In this document: one piece after another, positions 1-6,054 of the stretch
Position numbering within the stretch: position 1 is the first letter of the stretch
Layout of the letters: each line of letters starts with the position of its first letter
DNA from: an uncultured Collinsella sp.
GTDB lineage: Bacteria; Actinomycetota; Coriobacteriia; Coriobacteriales; Coriobacteriaceae
DNA length: 8,951 nucleotides
Direction: 5' to 3'
NCBI GenBank assembly: GCA_900551365.1
Contig: URVZ01000070.1
Coordinates: 1 to 8,951 of the forward strand
Program-made: the position numbers and the translations under genes
Notes under the pieces: model-generated
The model's database searches: none
Told to the model about the DNA's origin: nothing
What the model saw: the letters and a program-made list of their open reading frames with translations, nothing else

Positions 1-480
1 ACCTGCGAGTTGCTGCTCTACGAGGCGGCACGCGCTCAGTTGGTGCACGAGGTCATCGCGCCCGCCCTTGCTGCCGGCAACGTGGTCCTGTGCGACCGCT
101 TCTACGATTCCACAACCTGCTATCAGGCATTTGCCGACGGCCTTGATCGCCAGATGGTGCGAGATGCCAACAACCTGGCCGTCGCGGGTACGCACCCGGC
201 GCTCACACTCGTCTACCACATCACGCCCGAACAGGCGGCGCTGCGCATGACAGCCCGTGGTGCGGCAGATCGCATGGAGGCTAAGGGCATGGCCTTCCAA
301 GAGCGTGTCTACCAGGGATTTTGCGCCATCGCCGCCGAGGAACCAAACCGCGTAAAGCTCATCGACGCGACCGCGTCCATCGAGGACGTCTTCGCGCGGA
401 CGGTCGAGCAGGTTCGCGTCTACGGCCTCGACATTTCCCAGGACGCCGTCACCGCCGCGCTTGCCCAGGAGGCCGAGTAA
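1..480 (+). CDS. tmk: Thymidylate kinase (dTMP kinase), 3' part; 5' end lies outside the window
   Basis: Transfers a phosphate from ATP to dTMP to make dTDP in the cytoplasm, a step of dTTP supply for replication. The reading frame is open from base 1 and gives 159 residues to the TAA at 478-480; family members are about 200-215 aa, so the N-terminal P-loop is missing only because the window starts inside the gene. Visible family marks are the nucleotide-site motif DRFYDSTTCYQ (about 98-126), and the LID-type stretch RGAADRMEAKGMAFQERV (about 256-309), matching the family pattern RG..DR.E..G..F. The last codons contain the Shine-Dalgarno sequence of holB, so the two genes are probably translationally coupled. 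A tmk-holB-ricT order is common in Gram-positive bacteria. No frameshift or odd composition is seen. Confidence 0.93.
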   Translation, partial: TCELLLYEAARAQLVHEVIAPALAAGNVVLCDRFYDSTTCYQAFADGLDRQMVRDANNLAVAGTHPALTLVYHITPEQAALRMTARGAADRMEAKGMAFQERVYQGFCAIAAEEPNRVKLIDATASIEDVFARTVEQVRVYGLDISQDAVTAALAQEAE

Positions 481-481
481 C

Positions 482-1609
482 ATGGCCCCCGCTCAGACAA
501 GCTTGCTGGCCAAGCTTGACACCCAAGAGCGCGTGCGCGACTTTTTGACCAATGCCGTCGCCAGCGGTCGCGCATCGCACGCCTACCTGTTTTTGGGCGC
601 GCCCGGCGCGGGCAAGCTCGACGCCGCGTGGGCGCTCGCCCAAGCCTTCCTGTGCGAGCAGGATGGCTGCGGCTCATGCGATAGCTGCGTGCGCGTCGCC
701 CGCCATACGCACCCCGACGTGCACTATTACACGCCCGAGAGCGCCACGGGCTACCTCATCGCCCAGACGCGCGAGCTACTCGACGACGTACCCCTGGCGC
801 CCATCCGCGCCAAGGCCAAGGTCTACATCATTGACCGTGCCGAGCAGCTGCGCGCCAACACCGCCAACGCACTGCTCAAAACACTCGAGGAGCCGCCCGA
901 GGGCGTTATGTTTATCTTGCTGGGCACCTCGGCAGACGTGATGTTGCCCACCATCGTGAGCCGCTGCCAGTGCGTGCCGTTTCGGCTGGTGTCGCCCGCC
1001 GTCGCCGCGCAGGCCGTGAGCCGCGCCACCGGTCAGGACCCTGCGCGTTGTCGCATGGCCGTCGCCGTGGCGGGCAGCCCCACGCGCGGCATCGAGTTCC
1101 TTAAGAGTGCCGAGCGCCAGGACGCCCGCCGTCAGATGGTCCGTGCCATCGACTCACTCATTGCCGCCGACGAGGCCGACGTGCTCAGCCGCGCCAAGTC
1201 GCTCATCGTCGCCGTTAAGGCGCCGCTCGCCGAGGTCAAGTCCACGCAGGAAAAGGTGCTCGAGCAAAACGCCGACTACCTGTCGCGTGGAGCATTGAAG
1301 CAGCTTGAGGACCGCAACAAGCGCGAACTCAACGCGCGCGAGCGTTCGGGTATCATGGAAGCGCTGGCGAGCGCGCGGACGCTCATGCGCGACGTGCTGC
1401 TGACGCTTCAGGACAAGGCAGCCGACGTGGTGAACGAAGACGTGCGCGACACGATCGGTCGGCTTGCCGCCGCGACCAATGTTGCGGGTGCCACACGGGC
1501 GCTCGAGGCAGTCGCGACCGCCGAGCGCAACATCGCCAGAAACGTTACTCCCCAGCTGGCCATCGAGGTCATGCTGTTCGATATCAGGAAGGCACTGAAA
1601 TGCCGTTAG
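482..1609 (+). CDS. holB: DNA polymerase III subunit delta' (clamp-loader ATPase-fold subunit)
   Basis: Subunit of the clamp loader that places the sliding clamp on primed DNA; 375 aa. The ATG at 482 is chosen because AGGAGG at 467-472 lies 9 nt upstream and tmk ends at 480; an in-frame TTG at 461 would overlap that site. Order of features: P-loop-like GAPGAGKL at residues 39-46; zinc module with C58, C63, C66 and C69 followed by HPDV (77-80); Walker-B-like region YIIDRAEQL (115-123); the LLKTLEEPP helix (131-139) typical of gamma/delta' proteins; and the SRC arginine-finger motif at 160-162. The residue after the P-loop lysine is leucine rather than Ser/Thr, which suggests that, as in other delta' subunits, ATP hydrolysis is not its job. 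The C-terminal 170 residues are helical and divergent. The gene overlaps ricT by 10 nt. Confidence 0.93.
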   Translation: MAPAQTSLLAKLDTQERVRDFLTNAVASGRASHAYLFLGAPGAGKLDAAWALAQAFLCEQDGCGSCDSCVRVARHTHPDVHYYTPESATGYLIAQTRELLDDVPLAPIRAKAKVYIIDRAEQLRANTANALLKTLEEPPEGVMFILLGTSADVMLPTIVSRCQCVPFRLVSPAVAAQAVSRATGQDPARCRMAVAVAGSPTRGIEFLKSAERQDARRQMVRAIDSLIAADEADVLSRAKSLIVAVKAPLAEVKSTQEKVLEQNADYLSRGALKQLEDRNKRELNARERSGIMEALASARTLMRDVLLTLQDKAADVVNEDVRDTIGRLAAATNVAGATRALEAVATAERNIARNVTPQLAIEVMLFDIRKALKCR

Positions 1610-3300
1610 TTGTACCCGTTAAGTTTACCTACGCCTCGCGCGACCTGTGGTTCGATCCGCAGGATTTGGATATCCTCGAGGCCGATTATGCCATTTGCTC
1701 CACCGAGCGCGGAACCGAGATCGGCCTGGTCACGGCCGATCCCTTTGAGGTGCCGCAAGACGAGATCGGTCAGCCGCTCAAGCCCGTGCTGCGCGTGGCG
1801 AGCGACATCGACCTGCAGCTTGCTGACGACCTGGCCATCCAGGGCGACGAGGCCATGGTCGATTTCCGCCGTCTGGTCAAAGAGCTCGACCTCGAGATGA
1901 AGCCGGTCGGCGTCGAGTACCTGTTTGGCGGCGAGAAGGCCGTGTTCTACTTTGCCGCCGAGGAGCGTGTCGATTTTCGCCAGCTCGTCAAGGACTTGTC
2001 CTCGACGCTGCATATTCGCGTCGACATGCGCCAGATCGGTGTGCGCGACGAGACCCGCCTGGTGGGCGGCTATGCCCAGTGCGGACAGGAACTCTGCTGC
2101 ACGCGCTTTGGCGGACAGTTTGAGCCCGTCTCGATCCGCATGGCAAAAGAGCAGGACCTGCCGCTCAACTCGTCCAAGATCAGCGGCGTTTGCGGCCGCC
2201 TGATGTGCTGTCTGCGCTATGAGTTCGAGGCGTACAAGGACTTTAAGAGCCGTGCGCCCAAAAAGAAAACGCTCATCGATACGCCGCTTGGCAAGGCGCG
2301 TATCCAGGAATATGACACGCCGCGCGAGCAGTTGGTGCTGCGCCTGGAGAACGGCAAAGTCTTTAAGGTCAACCTGGCCGATATGACGTGCTCGGAGGGC
2401 TGCAAAAAGAAGGCTGCCGAGCAGGGCTGCAACTGCCGCCCCGACTGCGTGACGCGCGACGTGCTCGAGCGCATCGAGTCGCCCGAGATGCGCCTGGCGC
2501 TCATGGAGCTCGATCGCGAGAACGGCGTCGACGTGGGCGATGGTCTGTCGAGTGCCGACCGTCTGGCCGGCACGTCGATGCCCAAGCGCCGTCGTCGCGA
2601 TGCCGAATCCGATGCTCGCGCCGGTCAGGGGCAGGGCGAGGGCCGTGGCCGCGGAAAGGGCCGTGGTAAGGTTGAGGCACCCGAGGCCGAGGAGGCCGCC
2701 GGTGGCCGTCGTCGTCGCAAACGCTCGGGTTCGGGCGATGCCGGCGAGGTCGCTCCCGCAGGCAAGAACGCTTCCCGCGAGCGCGAGGCTCAGCAGCCCC
2801 AGCAGCAGAATCGCGGCGGTGGCATGAACCCCACACGCCGTCGTCGCCGTCATCTGTCGAGCGAGGAGCGCGAGGACGCCTTCCGCGCCGCAGCTGCTCG
2901 CGAGGCTGGTGCCGCTTCCAAGGGCCCCTCGGCCTCCGATGCGCCTGCCGACAAGGGCGGCAAGTCACGTGGCGAGGAGGAGCGCGCGCCGCGTCCGCGC
3001 CGTCGCCATTCCTCGGGCGCGCAGCAGAAGCCCTCAGTGCCCTCCGTGGCCGATCAGGTCTCGGATGGCGAGGTCAAGGTCACGCGCCGTCGTCCCGGAG
3101 ATGGCGGGGGAGCGGCTGCCAAGGCTTCGCGTGGCGCCGCTCGCGACGAGCGCGAGCCGCGCGAGGATCGCGGTGGTGAGGGCTCGGCCGACCAGGGTCA
3201 AAAGCGCCGTCGCCGTCGCCGTTCCCGCAAGCCGCGCCAGGATGGTGGCGAGGGCTCGACCCCGTCTTCGTCCGCACCACAACCGCCTGCCGGCGAATAA
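1600..3300 (+). CDS. ricT: RicT (YaaT)-like PSP1-domain protein with long arginine-rich C-terminal tail
   Basis: In Bacillus subtilis RicT (YaaT, about 275 aa) forms the Ric (Y) complex with RicA and RicF, binds Fe-S clusters and steers RNase Y cleavage. This protein has 566 aa. The ATG at 1600 is supported by AGGAAGG at 1586-1592 and by the usual overlap with holB. The core (about 1-250) contains the family's hallmark cysteine segments: C161, C166, C167 in AQCGQELCC, then C198, C203, C204 in SGVCGRLMCC, with FEPVSIRMAK between them. A second cysteine group, C264, C268, C277, C279 and C283, follows the core. From about residue 327 to 566 the chain is low-complexity (Arg, Gly, Ser, Ala, Glu), probably disordered, with six basic blocks (329-333, 370-375, 413-417, 465-469, 496-498, 535-541). 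The core assignment is firm; the tail's RNA-binding role is inference. No ricA or ricF gene is visible here. Confidence 0.88.
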   Translation: MPLVVPVKFTYASRDLWFDPQDLDILEADYAICSTERGTEIGLVTADPFEVPQDEIGQPLKPVLRVASDIDLQLADDLAIQGDEAMVDFRRLVKELDLEMKPVGVEYLFGGEKAVFYFAAEERVDFRQLVKDLSSTLHIRVDMRQIGVRDETRLVGGYAQCGQELCCTRFGGQFEPVSIRMAKEQDLPLNSSKISGVCGRLMCCLRYEFEAYKDFKSRAPKKKTLIDTPLGKARIQEYDTPREQLVLRLENGKVFKVNLADMTCSEGCKKKAAEQGCNCRPDCVTRDVLERIESPEMRLALMELDRENGVDVGDGLSSADRLAGTSMPKRRRRDAESDARAGQGQGEGRGRGKGRGKVEAPEAEEAAGGRRRRKRSGSGDAGEVAPAGKNASREREAQQPQQQNRGGGMNPTRRRRRHLSSEEREDAFRAAAAREAGAASKGPSASDAPADKGGKSRGEEERAPRPRRRHSSGAQQKPSVPSVADQVSDGEVKVTRRRPGDGGGAAAKASRGAARDEREPREDRGGEGSADQGQKRRRRRRSRKPRQDGGEGSTPSSSAPQPPAGE

Positions 3301-3328
3301 CGCCCGCGAGCGGATTTAACCTGCCTTG

Positions 3329-3345
3329 CCCCGAGCGCATCGGGG
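3329..3345 (+). other. Small GC hairpin after ricT
   Basis: CCCCGA (3329-3334) pairs with TCGGGG (3340-3345) around a 5-nt loop. It lies 28 nt after the ricT stop. No T-run follows, so it is at best a weak terminator; TATCAT at 3346-3351 just after it could be a -10 box for comF, but I find no good -35 at the right spacing. Function is uncertain. Confidence 0.35.
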
Positions 3346-3363
3346 TATCATAGCGCCGAATCA

Positions 3364-3399
3364 ACAACCCTCCCTGCGATCGAGCGTAGGGAGGGTTGT
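3364..3399 (+). promoter_or_regulatory. Hairpin that buries the comF ribosome binding site
   Basis: Bases 3364-3375 pair perfectly with 3388-3399 (12 bp). The stem continues through a G-T wobble (3376/3387), C-G (3377/3386) and G-C (3378/3385), giving 15 bp around the 6-nt loop ATCGAG. The 3' arm contains GGGAGGG (3389-3395), the only Shine-Dalgarno sequence at a proper distance (8 nt) from the comF TTG start at 3403; the 5' arm CCCTCCC is its exact complement. In the mRNA the ribosome site would be masked. The stem is not followed by a T-run, so it is a poor intrinsic terminator, although it might also help end the ricT transcript. Confidence 0.6.
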
Positions 3400-3402
3400 G
3401 TC

Positions 3403-4209
3403 TTGAAGAGCCATCTGAACATATTGAGCCGTCTGCAGAGTGCCGGTGCCCTACCGTTTGCGGACGAATTGCTACCGTTTGCCGAGCGCGCGACGTACGA
3501 GGCGCTCGAGGCATTGTCGCCAACACGATGTACCGGCTGCGAGCGCGCCGGTGCGCTTATTTGCCAAGACTGCCTGGCCGCGCTCACGCTCATCGACCCA
3601 CGTCATAGCTGCACCCGATGTGGCGCCCCGTTTGGGGATTTGCTGTGCACTGAGTGTTCGGTCGAGGACACGTCTTCGGCAATGGCGGAGGCGCTCGACC
3701 GCTGCCTGGCGTGCGCCGTCTATGCGCATCCGCTGCCGCGCATCATTAAAGCGTACAAGGATGCGGGCGAGCGACGTCTGGCTCCGTATCTGGCGGAGCT
3801 GTTCTACGACACCGCCCTGCATGCCCAGGTCGTAGCTCCCGATCGCTACGGAGGCGTGCTTTCCGGTGCGGATGCGGTGGTGTTTGTGCCTGCGACGGCG
3901 GCAGCGTTTCGGCGGCGTGGTTTTGATCATATGGAGGCTATTGCGCGCCCATTTTGCGAGCTGTCGGGTGTTCCTCTGCTCGATGCTCTCGTCAAGTACG
4001 GGCATGGCGACCAGCGCGAACTCGGTCGTGAGGAGCGCCGCGAGCGTGCCCGAGGTATGTACGAGACGGTTGAGGACGTGCACGGCCGCCGCCTGCTGCT
4101 TATCGACGACGTTATCACCACGGGTGCGACGATGGCAGCGGCTTCGGCGGAACTCAAGCGCGCCGGTGCCACGGCCGTTGATGGCCTCGCTATCGCACGC
4201 GTTTGGTAG
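3403..4209 (+). CDS. comF: ComF-family phosphoribosyltransferase-like protein (ComFC)
   Basis: ComF/ComFC proteins join a zinc-ribbon to a type I phosphoribosyltransferase fold and are needed for DNA uptake in naturally competent bacteria; the biochemical reaction is not settled. This protein has 268 aa. The zinc module is C43-x2-C46 and C54-x2-C57, then C70-x2-C73 and C82-x2-C85. The conserved RRGFDHMEAIA stretch is at 171-181, QRELGREER at 204-212, and the PRPP-binding loop LLLIDDVITTGAT at 231-243. The TTG start at 3403 is taken because GGAGG at 3390-3394 is 8 nt upstream; no ATG fits the N-terminus, and the rare start codon plus a masked ribosome site suggest low or controlled translation. 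The next gene starts 11 nt after the stop, so the two are probably co-transcribed. Gene identity is firm; whether the host is transformable is unknown. Confidence 0.9.
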   Translation: MKSHLNILSRLQSAGALPFADELLPFAERATYEALEALSPTRCTGCERAGALICQDCLAALTLIDPRHSCTRCGAPFGDLLCTECSVEDTSSAMAEALDRCLACAVYAHPLPRIIKAYKDAGERRLAPYLAELFYDTALHAQVVAPDRYGGVLSGADAVVFVPATAAAFRRRGFDHMEAIARPFCELSGVPLLDALVKYGHGDQRELGREERRERARGMYETVEDVHGRRLLLIDDVITTGATMAAASAELKRAGATAVDGLAIARVW

Positions 4210-4220
4210 GGGTGGTTCAG

Positions 4221-5321
4221 ATGGCAATAAAGATCGGGCAGCGTGGCAAGCCTGCAAGCGAGCAGCTGGCTGCTTCCGTAATTCTGACGGGCGCCTCGGC
4301 GCTACGCATGATGCGCGCCGAGCGCCGACAAATGGGTTACATCAGCTGGAGGGACCTCAGTCCCGATGAAGAGTGCCGTGTGCTGCGCGCGTCGTCGCCC
4401 TCGATCGAGGACATCTATCTTCCCGACTTGGTGCGGATTGGGGCCGCAAGCGGCGAGGTGCAAGAAGATCTTTGCTTGCTGGTGGGATCTGCGGCGCAGC
4501 GCCGCCGCATGCCTGGCGTGGGCTGGTCCGTATGCTCTGGGTTGCCCGCCGGCTCGATTCTAGAGGTGGAACCAGGGGTGTACAGTCTATCTCCCGAGGC
4601 CCTTTGTGTTGCCGTCGCCCGCGAGGTCGGCTGTATCCAGGCATTTGCCCTGGCCCAGGAGCTGTGCTCTAAGATTTCGCTGAGTGACCGCGGGCAGTAT
4701 CTACCTCCCTACACATCGCCTGTCGTGAACAAATTGGCAAAGGACAAAGACCAGCCGCCAGATGTCGGTTACTTTGAGGTCGAGTCCGTGCTGACACCCG
4801 ATTGCCTGGTAGATTACCTCGCGGCATGCAAGGGGAATGTGGCCAAACAGCTGCTGCGCCTGTGTCCCTACCTGTCAGAAAATCTGCGCTCGCCCATGGA
4901 GTGCATCATGCTCGCTCTGTTTTCGCTTCCGTTTTCCTATGGCGGATTTGCCTGCGGTCCCTTTAAGACCGACTACAAGATCGAGTTCGATGACCGTGCG
5001 CAGGCAATCTCGGGGATGCCGCATGCAGTTTGCGATGCGTATCAGGAAGCAGCCCAGTTTGACCTGGAATACAACGGTGAGCTGGGCCATTCCTCCCGGA
5101 GGGGACGTATCCATGATGAAAAACGCAACACGGGCTTGATTACTATGGGAATCGAGGTCGCGACGGTCAATAACGAAATGCTCCGCGACATGGAAGCGCT
5201 CGCATGGCGCATCCACCAGCGTATGGGTAAGCGATATCAGAATCGCGTAGAGGCTCGTCGAAAGAGGCAAGATGCTCTGCTGAATACGCTCCGAGCGTGC
5301 TTTGGGCTCAAACCAGCGTAA
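4221..5321 (+). CDS. Uncharacterised protein with predicted VSR/DUF559-like nuclease fold
   Basis: 366 aa. The ATG at 4221 is chosen over an in-frame TTG at 4203 because AGGGG (4208-4212) lies 8 nt upstream and the upstream start would overlap comF. The middle part (about 100-155) has the pattern LPAGSILEVEPGVYSLSPEA, which recalls AbiEi-like proteins where a beta segment precedes a 'SPE' helix. The C-terminal part (about 222-335) resembles VSR-like PD-(D/E)XK nucleases: helix with E227 in SPMEC, then D272, E283 in FDLEYNG, H290, and D299 followed by R302. I recall this architecture as a recurrent family in Collinsella and Eggerthella, but no function is known to me. Composition is slightly less GC-rich and codon use less regular than in its neighbours, which fits accessory origin. 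No partner toxin or methylase is visible. The fold is inference from motif spacing. Confidence 0.6.
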   Translation: MAIKIGQRGKPASEQLAASVILTGASALRMMRAERRQMGYISWRDLSPDEECRVLRASSPSIEDIYLPDLVRIGAASGEVQEDLCLLVGSAAQRRRMPGVGWSVCSGLPAGSILEVEPGVYSLSPEALCVAVAREVGCIQAFALAQELCSKISLSDRGQYLPPYTSPVVNKLAKDKDQPPDVGYFEVESVLTPDCLVDYLAACKGNVAKQLLRLCPYLSENLRSPMECIMLALFSLPFSYGGFACGPFKTDYKIEFDDRAQAISGMPHAVCDAYQEAAQFDLEYNGELGHSSRRGRIHDEKRNTGLITMGIEVATVNNEMLRDMEALAWRIHQRMGKRYQNRVEARRKRQDALLNTLRACFGLKPA

Positions 5322-5356
5322 AACTATGGCTTTATAGGGGGTCTGTTTATATGCTC

Positions 5357-5573
5357 TGTGCAAAAAACGGCAAATATGAGTACTGTTACTAGATTAGTGA
5401 CAGCAAAAACAAAGAAACTTGGGCCGATAATCTGGATTCAGCGAAGAGATAATAAACGAATGTGGAATATCTTGGCGCCAAGCAGGCTGTGCGGAACTCA
5501 AAAAGGGCTCGTGAGGCGGTAATACGCTGCTACTAAATTGGTAACAGTACTCATATTTGCCGTTTTTTGCACA
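5357..5573. repeat. MITE-like element with 33-bp perfect terminal inverted repeats
   Basis: Bases 5357-5389 (starting TGTGCAAAAAACGGC) are the exact reverse complement of 5541-5573. The match continues imperfectly inward to 5404/5526 (43 of 48 positions). The 217-bp unit encloses about 120 bp of AT-richer sequence and encodes no transposase. Near each end sits a smaller dyad: CTGTTACTA and TAGTGACAG around 3 nt at 5383-5403, and CTGCTACTA and TGGTAACAG around 3 nt at 5527-5547. I see no clear target-site duplication in the flanks. It looks like a non-autonomous mobile element or a dispersed intergenic repeat; copy number cannot be judged from one window. Confidence 0.7.
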
Positions 5574-5574
5574 C

Positions 5575-5622
5575 GGCACCCTGAGACGGGTGCCCCGGAG
5601 CTCCCCGCAGGGGAGCTCCGGG
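5575..5622 (+). terminator. Two GC-rich hairpins, probable transcription stop without a U-run
   Basis: GGCACCC (5575-5581) pairs with GGGTGCC (5588-5594) around a 6-nt loop. A second, very stable hairpin of 13 bp follows: 5594-5606 with 5610-5622, loop GCA. They share base 5594, so they compete slightly or stack. The sequence after the second stem is CTTCACGG, not a T-run, so release would be less efficient than at a classical intrinsic terminator. Position fits separation of the comF operon and the inverted-repeat element from the promoter at 5695-5723. Confidence 0.5.
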
Positions 5623-5694
5623 CTTCACGGGGCCACGAACGGCCCGCTTCGACCTGCGAAATCTGTACTCGCGATGCGAATGACGCCCCTAACC

Positions 5695-5723
5695 TTAAAC
5701 TTTAGCTTGAACTTAGCTATAAT
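5695..5723 (+). promoter_or_regulatory. Sigma-70-type promoter for the structured RNA and lipoprotein gene
   Basis: A perfect -10 box TATAAT is at 5718-5723. At the ideal 17-bp spacing the -35 is TTAAAC (5695-5700), which matches the consensus TTGACA at three of six positions. The local AT-rich stretch 5690-5723 stands out in GC-rich surroundings. Predicted start of transcription is about 5730. No gene start lies within 300 nt downstream, which implies a long leader or a non-coding RNA. Confidence 0.65.
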
Positions 5724-5729
5724 GCGCTT

Positions 5730-6048
5730 CGTTCCTACCAGGCTGTGGTTGCGGACGGACGAAATGCCCGTCCTAGTCCAAGACAGACGCGGTCAAAGGG
5801 ATCCACGTAAGCGACCGCGTGCGCGCGGCGCGATCATGGCGCGTCCTAGATGTAAGCCGCACCGTCCGTTCTACTTTCTTTGGGGCAATACCGCCTCGCG
5901 GGCGAGCGGGCCAGTCGTGAAGGTGGCTGCGGCCTCCCGAGCAAACACCCCGGTGCGCAAGTGTGGGGTCAAATACCAGGTCAGCTGGTGGGAACAACCT
6001 GATATTCCGCGCAACGCACGGATCGTATACGACACAGAAGGCAGGGTA
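5730..6048 (+). ncRNA. Candidate structured non-coding RNA in the raiA-motif genomic position
   Basis: About 320 nt with many potential stems: GGAC-GGAC (5753-5760) with GTCC (5770-5773) and GTCC (5776-5779); ACGCGGTC (5787-5794) with GACCGCGT (5813-5820); GGCGCG (5827-5832) with CGCGTC (5840-5845); CCG/CTCG (5891-5898) with CGAG/CGG (5903-5909); GGTGGC (5922-5927) with GCCTCC (5932-5937); ACCCC (5947-5951) with GGGGT (5965-5969); ACCAG (5975-5979) with CTGGT (5985-5989); the palindrome TCGTATACGA (6023-6032). CTACC (5735-5739) could close with GGTAG (6045-6049). A frame stays open through it, but it uses many AGG, AGA, CGA and CTA codons unlike the neighbouring genes. The published raiA-motif RNA typically lies between comFC and raiA, as here. 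Ends are approximate; a long cis-leader of the lipoprotein gene is the main alternative. Confidence 0.55.
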
Positions 6049-6054
6049 GTGGAC

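Noticed and set aside
1606..2853. Long open frame on the - strand opposite ricT (415 codons)
   Set aside because: It mirrors the codon bias of a GC-rich gene in the opposite strand, has a low-complexity Ala/Leu composition with no recognisable domain, and ricT itself is certain.
3472..4257. 261-codon - strand frame opposite comF
   Set aside because: No family resemblance; the + strand encodes an unambiguous ComF with zinc and PRPP motifs.
5376..5522. 48-codon + strand frame inside the inverted-repeat element
   Set aside because: No domain is recognised, it lies within repeat arms, and its codon use is unlike the host genes. It could only be supported by conservation among copies.
5394..5579. 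61-codon - strand frame across the same element
   Set aside because: It is mostly made of inverted-repeat sequence, with no plausible ribosome site assessed and no family match.
5724..6050. RNase P RNA, tmRNA, SRP RNA or T-box leader as the identity of the structured region
   Set aside because: I looked for the GAGGAAAGTCC core of RNase P, the GGAAGGAAGCAG-type loop of SRP RNA, a tRNA-like 3' end for tmRNA and the T-box GGGTGG-ACCGCG motif, and found none of them.
5557..6054. In-frame N-terminal extension of the lipoprotein by up to 166 residues
   Set aside because: The stretch is Arg-rich with rare codons, contains the promoter and the predicted RNA stems, and would bury the signal peptide and lipobox inside the protein.
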